Source: Glutamicibacter sp. MNS18 (lineage in GTDB: Bacteria; Actinomycetota; Actinomycetes; Actinomycetales; Micrococcaceae). Taken from it: DNA of 64,000 nt. The first letter of the stretch is position 1. Each line of letters starts with the position of its first letter. Below the pieces are notes generated by a model. The model was not told the origin of the DNA. It worked only from the letters and a program-made list of their open reading frames with translations, and searched no databases. The translations under genes were made by a program, and so were the position numbers. The DNA lies in NCBI RefSeq assembly GCF_026107515.2, contig NZ_JAPCHW010000002.1:146648-210647 (forward strand), written 5' to 3'. Below are positions 49,192-57,173 of the stretch, piece by piece.

Positions 49192-49218
49192 GTTACCAGG
49201 GTGTTACAGCGGCGTTAT
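49192..49218. promoter_or_regulatory. Three 11-base-spaced GTTAC repeats between eCIS operon and uvrB
   Basis: GTTAC at 49192 and 49203 and GTTAT at 49214 are exactly 11 bases apart, one helical turn. On the minus strand this reads ATAAC-N6-GTAAC-N6-GTAAC. OmpR-family regulators of actinobacteria (GlnR, MtrA, PhoP) bind direct repeats with this spacing. It lies 60 to 90 bases upstream of the first eCIS gene and 90 to 115 bases upstream of uvrB. Regulator identity is inferred. Confidence 0.45.
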
Positions 49219-49293
49219 TCCGGGCCAATGGCCGGTTTCAGGTGGCTGGCTTCACCCATGGCGATTACCGCCCCAAGCGTCCGTTGCAAGGCG

Positions 49294-49305
49294 TAGGCTG
49301 GACTC
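49294..49305 (+). promoter_or_regulatory. Leaderless-type -10 element of uvrB
   Basis: TAGGCT at 49294-49299 ends six bases before the uvrB ATG. No clear LexA box (TCGAAC-N4-GTTCGA) is visible in this intergenic region. Confidence 0.6.
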
Positions 49306-51393
49306 ATGAGTCTTGCACAGCCGATCAAGCGCGTCGTTGCCCCGTTTGAAGTCATCAGCGAGTACACCCCCGCAGGTGACCAGCCGCAGGCGATCTCCGA
49401 ATTGACCCAGCGGATCCAGGCCGGCGAAAAGGACATCGTGTTGATGGGTGCCACCGGTACCGGCAAGTCCGCCACCACCGCCTGGCTGGTGGAACAGGTG
49501 CAGCGCCCCACCCTGGTGCTGGTGCAGAACAAGACCCTGGCCGCGCAGCTGGCCAACGAGTTCCGCGAGTTGATGCCGAACAACGCGGTGGAGTATTTCG
49601 TCTCCTATTACGACTACTACCAGCCCGAGGCCTATGTGCCGCAGACCGATACCTTCATCGAAAAGGACTCCTCGATCAACGAGGAAGTCGAGCGCCTGCG
49701 GCACTCGGCAACGAACTCCCTGCTGACCCGACGTGACACCATAGTGGTGGCCACGGTCTCCTGCATCTACGGTCTGGGAACCCCGGAGGAATATGTGGCC
49801 GGAATGGTCACCGTTCGCCAGGGCGAGGAACTGGACCGGGATGCGATGCTGCGCCAGTTCGTGGCTATGCAGTACACCCGCAACGACATGGACTTCCACC
49901 GCGGTACCTTCCGGGTGCGCGGGGATACCGTGGAAATCATCCCGATGTACGAGGAACAGGCGGTGCGCATAGAGTTCTTCGGGGACGAGATCGAGGCAAT
50001 CCATACCCTGCACCCGGTGACCGGGGAAATCATCCGCGAGGAAACCGAGATGTACATCTTCCCGGCCAGCCACTATGTGGCCGGTGCCGATCGGATGGGC
50101 CGGGCCATCAAATCCATCGAGGACGAGCTGCAGCAGCGGCTGGCCGAATTGGAGAAGCAGAATAAGCTTGTTGAGGCCCAGCGGTTGCGCATGCGCACCA
50201 CCTATGATCTGGAAATGATGGAGCAGATGGGCTTCTGCAACGGGATCGAGAACTACTCTCGGCATATCGACGGCCGCGAACAGGGCAGCGCCCCGCACTG
50301 CCTGCTGGACTACTTCCCGGACGACTTCCTGCTGGTGATCGACGAGTCCCATGTGACCGTGCCGCAGATCGGTGCCATGTACGAGGGGGACATGTCGCGC
50401 AAGCGCACCCTGGTGGAGCACGGATTCCGGCTACCCTCCGCGATGGACAACCGGCCGTTGAAGTGGGACGAGTTCCTGGAACGCATCGGCCAGACCGTGT
50501 ACCTCTCGGCCACCCCTGGCAAATACGAGCTGGGCAAGTCCGATGGTGTGGTGGAGCAGATCATCCGTCCCACCGGGCTGATCGACCCGGAGATCATCGT
50601 CAAGCCCACCAAGGGCCAGATCGATGACCTGCTCGACGAGATCCGTATCCGGGTGGAGCGTGATGAACGCGTGCTGGTCACCACGCTGACCAAGCGGATG
50701 GCCGAGGACCTGACCACCTACCTGACAGAACACCAGATCAGGGTGCAGTACCTGCACTCGGACGTCGACACCATCCGACGGGTGGAACTGCTGCGTGAAC
50801 TGCGCATGGGATCCTTCGATGTGTTGGTGGGCATCAACCTGTTGCGTGAGGGCTTGGATCTGCCCGAGGTCTCGCTGGTGACGATCCTGGATGCCGACAA
50901 GCAGGGCTTCCTGCGCTCGGCCACCAGCCTGATCCAGACCATCGGCCGTGCCGCACGTAACGTGTCCGGCCAGGTGATCATGTACGCGGACAAGATCACC
51001 GACGCGATGGGCCAGGCGATCGAGGAGACCAACCGCCGCCGCGAGATCCAGCGGGCACACAACGAGAAGTACGGTATTGATCCGACGCCGTTGCGCAAGA
51101 AGATCGCGGATATCACCGACCAGTTGGCACGGGAGGACGCGGACACCCAGGAACTACTGAACAACAACCGGTTGGCGAAGAACGCCAAGCGTACCTCGGC
51201 CTCCTCGAAGGTTCGCCAGGACGGTTTGGCCGCGGCGCCGGCCGAGGACCTGCTGTCACAGATCGAGCAGATGACCGAACAGATGCACGCGGCGGCCGCC
51301 GAGCTGCAGTTCGAACTGGCCGCCCGGATCCGTGATGAGGTTTCCGAGCTGAAGAAGGAACTGCGCCAGATGAAGAGCGCCGGGCACGCCTGA
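49306..51393 (+). CDS. uvrB: Excinuclease ABC subunit B
   Basis: A 695-residue nucleotide-excision-repair helicase-like subunit. Motifs are Walker [12 protein letters not shown], the damage-binding beta-hairpin region [20 protein letters not shown], the DESH box LLVIDESH, helicase motifs V/VI ([22 protein letters not shown]) and a C-terminal UVR domain ([19 protein letters not shown]) for UvrC contact. It is normal in length. It is flanked by accessory blocks on both sides but its own sequence is ordinary. Confidence 0.97.
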   Translation: MSLAQPIKRVVAPFEVISEYTPAGDQPQAISELTQRIQAGEKDIVLMGATGTGKSATTAWLVEQVQRPTLVLVQNKTLAAQLANEFRELMPNNAVEYFVSYYDYYQPEAYVPQTDTFIEKDSSINEEVERLRHSATNSLLTRRDTIVVATVSCIYGLGTPEEYVAGMVTVRQGEELDRDAMLRQFVAMQYTRNDMDFHRGTFRVRGDTVEIIPMYEEQAVRIEFFGDEIEAIHTLHPVTGEIIREETEMYIFPASHYVAGADRMGRAIKSIEDELQQRLAELEKQNKLVEAQRLRMRTTYDLEMMEQMGFCNGIENYSRHIDGREQGSAPHCLLDYFPDDFLLVIDESHVTVPQIGAMYEGDMSRKRTLVEHGFRLPSAMDNRPLKWDEFLERIGQTVYLSATPGKYELGKSDGVVEQIIRPTGLIDPEIIVKPTKGQIDDLLDEIRIRVERDERVLVTTLTKRMAEDLTTYLTEHQIRVQYLHSDVDTIRRVELLRELRMGSFDVLVGINLLREGLDLPEVSLVTILDADKQGFLRSATSLIQTIGRAARNVSGQVIMYADKITDAMGQAIEETNRRREIQRAHNEKYGIDPTPLRKKIADITDQLAREDADTQELLNNNRLAKNAKRTSASSKVRQDGLAAAPAEDLLSQIEQMTEQMHAAAAELQFELAARIRDEVSELKKELRQMKSAGHA

Positions 51394-51907
51394 GCCGATA
51401 CGGGCTGAACCGCTGTGTGTATCATCGGCGGTGCTCACGCTGCCGGCTGGCGTACCTGCCCCGCCCGGGCGGGTGGCGACCACCCTGGTGGATGGTCTTG
51501 GCCACAATACACCGATCCGTCGTTCTGCTGGGATCCGCTATCCTCCATGGAGGCGTCGTGGTATAGATGAACGTATCCAGACAGTGTGGAGCAATGCGTG
51601 ACCGGTTCGATATCCTTTCGGTCCTTGGACCGGAAGCTGAAATCGGCCACGGCACTGCCGACGGGGAGGTGTATGGTTCGCAGCGACAACCACATTCTGC
51701 GCGATCCCGGATCGGCGACCTGAACCGGACTGCCCGTCGGTGTTCTTGAACAGGGGTTGGAGATCGTTCGGGGACGCGGCACCCCCAATGGTGTTCCGGC
51801 CCGATTCCAGGGAGCAGGGACAGCTTCGGGAAAGTTCCTCCCGGATGTATCAACTGCTGTTCTAGTCACTCCTCATCACATGGAACGCCTATGTGAGAGG
51901 AACGACC
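51394..51907 (+). other. Long non-coding region between uvrB and subtilase 1
   Basis: About 510 bases with no supported gene. Open frames exist on the minus strand (up to 144 codons at 51435-51869) but lack ribosome-binding sites, family motifs and coding character. An imperfect hairpin (GCCGATAC ... GTATCATCGGC, about 51393-51430) follows uvrB and could help termination. The right end holds the TCCCGG-ATGTATCAA element. The rest could contain a small RNA, but I see no specific evidence. Confidence 0.45.
51839..51853 (+). promoter_or_regulatory. Element shared by the two subtilase genes, copy 1
   Basis: TCCCGGATGTATCAA lies 55 bases before the subtilase 1 ATG. A near-identical copy (one base longer) stands before subtilase 2. 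It may be part of a promoter for the ECF sigma factor encoded in the same cluster, or an operator. Confidence 0.5.
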
Positions 51908-53497
51908 ATGTCTGAACCATCCGACATCCCGCGGGATTCCAAGGAACCTGGTCTGCCGCCCAACCCTATCCTGCCGATTGCCCCGGACGTTTCCCTCGCA
52001 TGGAACATTCACCTCTCCGGCCAAGCAGGGGGGAACCCGACGGCATATATCGGAGACAGCCTGTTGCTGAGCATGCCAACGGTTGAAGAAGCGGTTTCCC
52101 AACTTACGGGAATCGGCAGGGTCATGGGCGAGCAGGGATTGATCCTCAATGCCACCAGGTTGGGTGTTGCCGCGGAACCACGCGATGACGGTAGCGCCCC
52201 GCGCCTGGAACAGGTTACGGCCCCGATCTACAAACTCGAATGGACGTTGGCAGAGGACCGGCCCGAACCTGGCGGGGTCGAGGCGCTTGACATGTTGGTC
52301 CACCTGCGACATGTCCATGACGGAAGATTTGCCCGCGGTGTGCGACTGAACCACATCGTGGTCGCCGCGAACAACATCAGCGGCGTCCCCTACTACGTGG
52401 GGGTTCCCTACTACGTGGGGGTTCCCCACTATGTGGGGGTCGCCTCCACTCCCGAAGCCAGCTACGGGCTACCGGGCACCGGCGGCCGAGCCCCGGTTCA
52501 CCTGCTCATCCCCGACCCGGCCAGGAAACCGCAGCGGGGCGAACGCGCGCCGGTCATCGTGGTGCCCGACACCGGCCTGGGGCCGCATGACTGGTACGGG
52601 GACCCGTTCTCGGCCACGGAGGAAGCCTATGTGGACGGTGACCTGGTTAATATGCCCGGGCAAGGACCGCAGCTACTGGGAATGAAGGGACCGATTCCCG
52701 GCTGCCAGGTCCAAGAACCGGTGCGCAACCCGCTGGACGGGTCGATTCCGCCCTGTGCCGGGCATGGAACGTTTATCGCTGGTGTCATCCGCCAGATCTG
52801 CCCGGAGGCGCGGATCCTTGGCATCCCGGTGATGACCGGGGACGGGGTGGTCGCCGAATCGTGCCTGCTCGCGACGCTGACGGCATTGCTGCACCGTCAG
52901 GCCAGCGCCCTGGCTGCGGGCAACGACGACGAGCTGATTGACGTACTGAACCTCTCGTTGGGCTACTACCACGAAGCCCCCGAAGACGAATTGTCCGACG
53001 GCCCATTGCGTCTCCTGCTGGAGGGCTTTGGCCGTCACGGGGTGCTGGTCACTGCCTCGGCCGGCAACAACGGCACGACGGCCCCGATGTTCCCCGCGGC
53101 CTTCGCCGTGGGGCCCACGGACCCCGGGATCCTGCCCCTGGTCACCGTGGGCGCAATGAACCCGGATCTGCGCACAATCGCCTACTTCAGCAACCAGGGG
53201 CCCTGGGTCAGCTGTTTCCGTCCCGGTGCAGCGGTCATCTCAACCATCCCCACGAACCTGATCGGTGCCAGGCAGACCTACGCGTCCCAGATCTATGCCG
53301 GGATCGAACGCGCCACGTTGAACGTGGATGACTTTTCCGGTGGATTCGCGTCCTGGAGTGGTACCTCATTCGCCGCGCCGGTGCTGGCCGCGCAGCTGGC
53401 CGGTTACTTGCGTGGGTCATCCTCCACGGACTTGTCCGATCGCATGAAGCACGCCTGGAAGGCCTTGGGGAATTGTCTGGAGTGGGATCGGCCATGA
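51908..53497 (+). CDS. Subtilase 1, S8 family peptidase without signal peptide
   Basis: A 529-residue serine peptidase. The triad is Asp 221 (VVPDTGLG), His 286 (GHGTFIAGV) and Ser 487 (SGTSFAAPV); the oxyanion Asn 387 is in ASAGNNG. All are intact. There is no signal peptide or membrane segment, so it is predicted cytoplasmic. The first 200 residues are an unrecognised N-terminal domain that may be inhibitory. Its end has three copies of VPYYVG before the catalytic domain. The ATG at 51908 follows GAGAGGAA. The stop overlaps the sigma gene start (ATGA), making a coupled operon with the sigma factor, the 158-residue protein and the CHAT protease. Confidence 0.92.
   Translation: MSEPSDIPRDSKEPGLPPNPILPIAPDVSLAWNIHLSGQAGGNPTAYIGDSLLLSMPTVEEAVSQLTGIGRVMGEQGLILNATRLGVAAEPRDDGSAPRLEQVTAPIYKLEWTLAEDRPEPGGVEALDMLVHLRHVHDGRFARGVRLNHIVVAANNISGVPYYVGVPYYVGVPHYVGVASTPEASYGLPGTGGRAPVHLLIPDPARKPQRGERAPVIVVPDTGLGPHDWYGDPFSATEEAYVDGDLVNMPGQGPQLLGMKGPIPGCQVQEPVRNPLDGSIPPCAGHGTFIAGVIRQICPEARILGIPVMTGDGVVAESCLLATLTALLHRQASALAAGNDDELIDVLNLSLGYYHEAPEDELSDGPLRLLLEGFGRHGVLVTASAGNNGTTAPMFPAAFAVGPTDPGILPLVTVGAMNPDLRTIAYFSNQGPWVSCFRPGAAVISTIPTNLIGARQTYASQIYAGIERATLNVDDFSGGFASWSGTSFAAPVLAAQLAGYLRGSSSTDLSDRMKHAWKALGNCLEWDRP
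52385..52438 (+). repeat. Three in-frame 18-bp repeats in subtilase 1
   Basis: The unit GTTCCCTACTACGTGGGG occurs three times in tandem (starts 52385, 52403, 52421) with few changes, coding for VPYYVG, VPYYVG and VPHYVG. It lies between the N-terminal region and the peptidase domain. Confidence 0.93.
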
Positions 53498-54075
53498 CCG
53501 GACAGGGACGGCTGGTCGACCAGGCTGCCGAACTTTTTGAGCAGTTCAGGGATGGGCAGCGGGAGAAGATCGAACCATTGGTGGGATTGCTTAATCCCTT
53601 GCTGTGGCACGTGGCCCGTTCCTGCAACCTGCAACGACCCGATGCCGAGGATATCGTGCAAACCGCGTGGCTGCTGCTGGTTGATCATGCCGAGAACATC
53701 CGCGAACCCAAGGCCGTGGTGGCTTGGCTGGGAACGACGGTGCGACGAGAAGCGTGGAAGATCAGCCGGATGGAGAGAAAATCGCAGTCCTGGGATGACC
53801 AGGACACCGGCTGCGAACCAGCCGATCCCGGCGTTGGCCCGGTTGACTTGTTGCTCCAGGATGAGACCCAACGCATGCTCTGGGATCACGTCTCCAGGCT
53901 GTCGCCACGCTGCCAGCAGATCCTGCGCGTCATCAGCCGCGGGGGAGCGCCGGACTATGCGGCACTATCGGAAATCCTGGGGATACCGATCGGTTCCATT
54001 GGACCGACCCGGGGCCGCTGCCTGGCAGCCTTGCGGAACTCACTATCAACGGACGCACATTGGAGTGCGAAATGA
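53494..54075 (+). CDS. ECF-type sigma factor
   Basis: A 193-residue sigma-70 family protein with only regions 2 and 4. Region 2 is around WHVARSCNLQRPDAEDIVQ with the AEDIVQTAW core. Region 4 is the C-terminal helix-turn-helix (LSPRCQQILRVISRGGAP; YAALSEILGIPIGSIGPTRG). The ATG at 53494 overlaps the subtilase stop; the frame from 53473 is longer by 7 residues and less likely. It is likely controlled by protein partners encoded beside it. No zinc-finger anti-sigma gene is present. The target promoters are unknown; the shared element before both subtilases is the best candidate. Confidence 0.9.
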   Translation: MTGQGRLVDQAAELFEQFRDGQREKIEPLVGLLNPLLWHVARSCNLQRPDAEDIVQTAWLLLVDHAENIREPKAVVAWLGTTVRREAWKISRMERKSQSWDDQDTGCEPADPGVGPVDLLLQDETQRMLWDHVSRLSPRCQQILRVISRGGAPDYAALSEILGIPIGSIGPTRGRCLAALRNSLSTDAHWSAK

Positions 54076-54548
54076 GCCAGTATCCACATGAACAGCCCAT
54101 GGACGAACAGGACGCGGCCGTCCTGGACAGCATTGCCCACCTGTATGATTCCCTGGACCCGCCCCCGGCATCACTCAATGCGGGTGTGCTGGTTGCCTTG
54201 ACGTGGGCCGAACTCGACGCGGAACTTGCCACGCTACTCGATGACGAGGCCCGGGTGCTGCGCTCGCCGGAAACCGAGGTCGTTGAAAGTGTCACGTTCA
54301 CCAGTTCCGCCATGCAGCTGATGGTTAACGCCAGTACCGATGGCGCAGGGACCTTGAGGATTGATGCGTGGGTGACCGGTGGCGGAGTCGAGGTGGCGTT
54401 GTACCTCGGCGCTGAGTCACGTTGGGCCGTGTCCGATGCAAACGGGCGTCTGGCCTGGCGGAAGGTTCCCCGCGGCAGGATCCGATTCCTGATCCAACCC
54501 ATGGACCCGGAATCCAAACCAGTGTTGACCCCGGTGGTCGAATTTTGA
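54072..54548 (+). CDS. Unknown 158-residue protein between sigma factor and CHAT protease
   Basis: I do not recognise this protein. Residues about 15-60 are acidic and helical (VLDSIAHLYDSLDPPPASLN, then AELDAELATLLDDEA). Residues about 75-155 are beta-rich (MQLMVNASTDGAGTLRIDAW; GVEVALYLGAESRWAVSDANG). There is no zinc motif, membrane segment or signal. It overlaps the sigma gene by four bases and ends one base before the GTG upstream of the CHAT gene, so it is co-translated with both. The location and helical N-terminus suggest a sigma-binding or sensing role, which is inference. Confidence 0.8.
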   Translation: MSQYPHEQPMDEQDAAVLDSIAHLYDSLDPPPASLNAGVLVALTWAELDAELATLLDDEARVLRSPETEVVESVTFTSSAMQLMVNASTDGAGTLRIDAWVTGGGVEVALYLGAESRWAVSDANGRLAWRKVPRGRIRFLIQPMDPESKPVLTPVVEF

Positions 54549-54558
54549 GGTGGCGACC

Positions 54559-57051
54559 ATGGAGCGGTTGGCGGCGGCCCAAGCGGCCTATGAACAGGCA
54601 CGCCAAGCCATTGCCAAATACAGTCTGGCCGAGGCGCAGGACCTGTTAGCCCAGGCCCGGAACTTCCTGGCCACCGTGCCCGGCGAAGCGGCCATGGAGC
54701 TTGGCCTACGCATCAGGCTCAGCGGCACCTGGTTGATCTGTGACCGCTTGGGGCTTCCGGCTGCCTTGGAGGAAATCGCCGGTGTCCTTTCGGACCCGGT
54801 GCTGCAGGGGCGCGACGATCTGCGGTCCCTGGCCCATATCCAGGCCGGGGTGCTCAGCTCCCGCGCCGGAAATCACGAGGAAGCTCTCGAACAGATGCGC
54901 CTGGCGCTGGCCCACTCGAAAAGTTCACCACTTGATGAGCGGATCAGGCTGTTGCTGAATAAGGGTACGATCGGTTCGCAAGCGGGCAGACTGTCCGAAG
55001 CCGTGGAAGACCTCAAACAGGCCGAGACCCTGGCCGGACAGTACCCGGTCTACCGTTTCATCGCCATGCACAACCTCGGGTTCACCGAGTTTCTGCGCGG
55101 GGATCTGCCCAAGGCACTGCGGTATATGGCCCAAGCCGATGCCCTGGACACGGATGTTGATCGGGCCGTCTTGCATCACGATCGGGCCCGCGTGTTACGG
55201 GAAGCCGGTCTGGCCCAGGAAGCCGCCGAGTTGTTTGAACGGGCCGGTGTGGAACTCCGGAGGGGAGGACTTGCCGAGGAATGGGCCACGGCCAGGCTGG
55301 AGCACGCCCGCTGCCTGGTACTCCTTGGCCAGAGCGGTGAAGCCGCGGCATTGGCCAGGGACGTGGTCATCGAGAGCGACAAGCGCGGGGAAACCACCCG
55401 GGCACTGGAAGCCCGCGTGGTGCAACTGGAAGCATTGGCCATGGCCACGGAAACGGACACGGTTGCGGAGGCCGGGAACCTCGTCGACCAGGCCGTCGAA
55501 CTGGCCGTGGATGCCCGGGCAGCGGGAAGGGGCCGGATCGCGGATCAGGCCACCGCCTTGCAGCTGGTGCTGGCAGCACGAGCAGATGCCCCGCTGCTCC
55601 CGGACCGGCAGGTCGTGGACAGCTTGCGCCGCATGCGTTCCTCGTCAAGCCTCTCAACCAGGCTGTTGGCATTGCACGCCCAGCTGACGGTGGCAACCAC
55701 TACCAGGGCCCGGAGCCGTCTGCTGCACACCGCAACCCAGGATATCGGGGCAGCACGAGCGGGGATGGCCAGCCTGGACTTGCGAACAGCCATGGGTATT
55801 CACCTGCAGCCCCTGATGGAGCTCGATTTCCAGCATGCGGCCACTTCCCGGGGCTGGGCGGCGCTGATGGCCACCGAACGTTGGCGCTCGGCCCTGGGCA
55901 TGGTCCCTTCGGTATTGCCCCCGTCGAACAACGAGGAAGCCGCTCTCTGGGTCAACCTGCGCCGCCAACACGAACAGCTTCGTACCGCCAAAGGACGAGA
56001 TGCCAGCGACCTGGGTCGGGCCATCGGCCAGTCCGAAAGGCAGCTGCGTGAGATCCACTGGACACGGCGCGCCAGCGAACAGGCCGGGCAAAGAGGTCGG
56101 CTGACTCGTCGGCAACTTGGTACCACTCAGGTCCTCAGCTATTTCTGGTCTTCCGGGCAACTGCACCTGGTGCACGTTCAACCGGGCCAGCCGGCGGTAT
56201 TGCAGGGTCTTGGATCGCGTGAGAAGATCGCCGGATTGGTGCAGCAGGGGATTTCCGCTGCCACCGCGGCAATGCGGGTTCGGCCTGGACCCCTGGCGCT
56301 GGGGGTCCAGAAGTCATTGGACGGATCAATGCGGGAACTTGACCGCATGCTCCTGCCCGGGGACATCGGTCCCGAACCGCTACTCGTGGTGCCCAGTGGC
56401 GAACTCAAACGCCTCCCCTGGGGGATGTTGCCCCGGCTGGCAGACCACCCGGTGACGGTCAGCCGTTCCGTCGGGGACTGGGTGTCCTGCTCGGTCAGGC
56501 TTTCCACCCGGCCTCGGGTCGCGGTGGCCGCCGGACCCGGCCTGCGCCACGCCGCCCGGGAGTGCATGGCCGTGGCGGACAGCTGGGCCGACGCCCAACA
56601 GATCCCGGCGGAACCCGCCGTGATCAAGCACGCTCTGGCCACCTGCGACATAATCCACCTCGCAGCCCATGGCCGGCACCGCCAGGAAAGCCCCCTGTTT
56701 TCCTCGCTGCAGTTGCGTGGCGGCTCACTCTTTGCCCACGAACTGGAACAGGTCAACATCCGTGCGTCCTTGGTTGTCCTGCCGGCCTGCAGTATGGGAC
56801 AGGGAGTGCTTCGCCCAGGAAACGAGGCACTGGGATTGACTGCCTCCCTGCTGGCCATGGGCGTCCAGGCGGTCGTTGCCCCGCTCACCGATATTCCCGA
56901 TGACATGGCCCATGACACGATGCTCGAGTTGCACCGCCGACTGGCAGCCGGGCAGAACGGGCCCGCCGCCCTGGCCGCGGCCAGCCGGGAAACCCTGGCG
57001 CGCAGTTTCTGCTGGTTTGGCGGGAACTGGCAGTTGGAACACCCCGCCTGA
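54559..57051 (+). CDS. TPR-CHAT caspase-like protease
   Basis: An 830-residue protein. Residues about 1-330 are TPR-like helical repeats (for example AHIQAGVLSSRAGNHEEALEQ, of which up to 20 residues are shown in part). A helical linker follows, then the C-terminal CHAT domain (about 520-830). The catalytic dyad is His 704 (IIHLAAHG) and Cys 744 (VVLPACSMG), both intact, followed by the conserved end GVQAVVAPLTDI. CHAT proteins are clan CD cysteine peptidases; TPR-CHAT forms act as triggered proteases in defence and signalling. The ATG at 54559 follows GAGGTGG; GTG 54550 is an alternative. It is the last gene of the four-gene unit. Confidence 0.92.
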   Translation: MERLAAAQAAYEQARQAIAKYSLAEAQDLLAQARNFLATVPGEAAMELGLRIRLSGTWLICDRLGLPAALEEIAGVLSDPVLQGRDDLRSLAHIQAGVLSSRAGNHEEALEQMRLALAHSKSSPLDERIRLLLNKGTIGSQAGRLSEAVEDLKQAETLAGQYPVYRFIAMHNLGFTEFLRGDLPKALRYMAQADALDTDVDRAVLHHDRARVLREAGLAQEAAELFERAGVELRRGGLAEEWATARLEHARCLVLLGQSGEAAALARDVVIESDKRGETTRALEARVVQLEALAMATETDTVAEAGNLVDQAVELAVDARAAGRGRIADQATALQLVLAARADAPLLPDRQVVDSLRRMRSSSSLSTRLLALHAQLTVATTTRARSRLLHTATQDIGAARAGMASLDLRTAMGIHLQPLMELDFQHAATSRGWAALMATERWRSALGMVPSVLPPSNNEEAALWVNLRRQHEQLRTAKGRDASDLGRAIGQSERQLREIHWTRRASEQAGQRGRLTRRQLGTTQVLSYFWSSGQLHLVHVQPGQPAVLQGLGSREKIAGLVQQGISAATAAMRVRPGPLALGVQKSLDGSMRELDRMLLPGDIGPEPLLVVPSGELKRLPWGMLPRLADHPVTVSRSVGDWVSCSVRLSTRPRVAVAAGPGLRHAARECMAVADSWADAQQIPAEPAVIKHALATCDIIHLAAHGRHRQESPLFSSLQLRGGSLFAHELEQVNIRASLVVLPACSMGQGVLRPGNEALGLTASLLAMGVQAVVAPLTDIPDDMAHDTMLELHRRLAAGQNGPAALAAASRETLARSFCWFGGNWQLEHPA

Positions 57052-57081
57052 AATCCGGGGCTGGAATTTTCCGGATTTCTT

Positions 57082-57097
57082 TCCCGGTATGTATCAA
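57082..57097 (+). promoter_or_regulatory. Element shared by the two subtilase genes, copy 2
   Basis: TCCCGGTATGTATCAA lies 76 bases before the subtilase 2 ATG and matches copy 1 except for one inserted T. It suggests that subtilase 2 has its own promoter and is co-regulated with the first unit. Confidence 0.5.
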
Positions 57098-57173
57098 AGG
57101 CGCGGCTGATGGCTCTTAGGAGTACGTGGCGCAATGACGCACCACGAACCCAATCTCCTGAAGGAGCAGAACA

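Noticed and set aside
49132-49305. A LexA box at uvrB
   Set aside because: No sequence close to TCGAAC-N4-GTTCGA is present on either strand.
51413-51426. A third copy of the subtilase upstream element (TGTATCA at 51418)
   Set aside because: Only seven bases match and the TCCCGG part is missing.
51435-51869. Minus-strand open frame of 144 codons after uvrB
   Set aside because: No Shine-Dalgarno sequence, no leaderless -10, no recognisable domain, and a shifted second frame overlaps it almost fully.
53494-54548. The 158-residue protein as a zinc-binding anti-sigma factor
   Set aside because: It has no Cys/His zinc motif and no membrane segment; any anti-sigma role would be of another kind.
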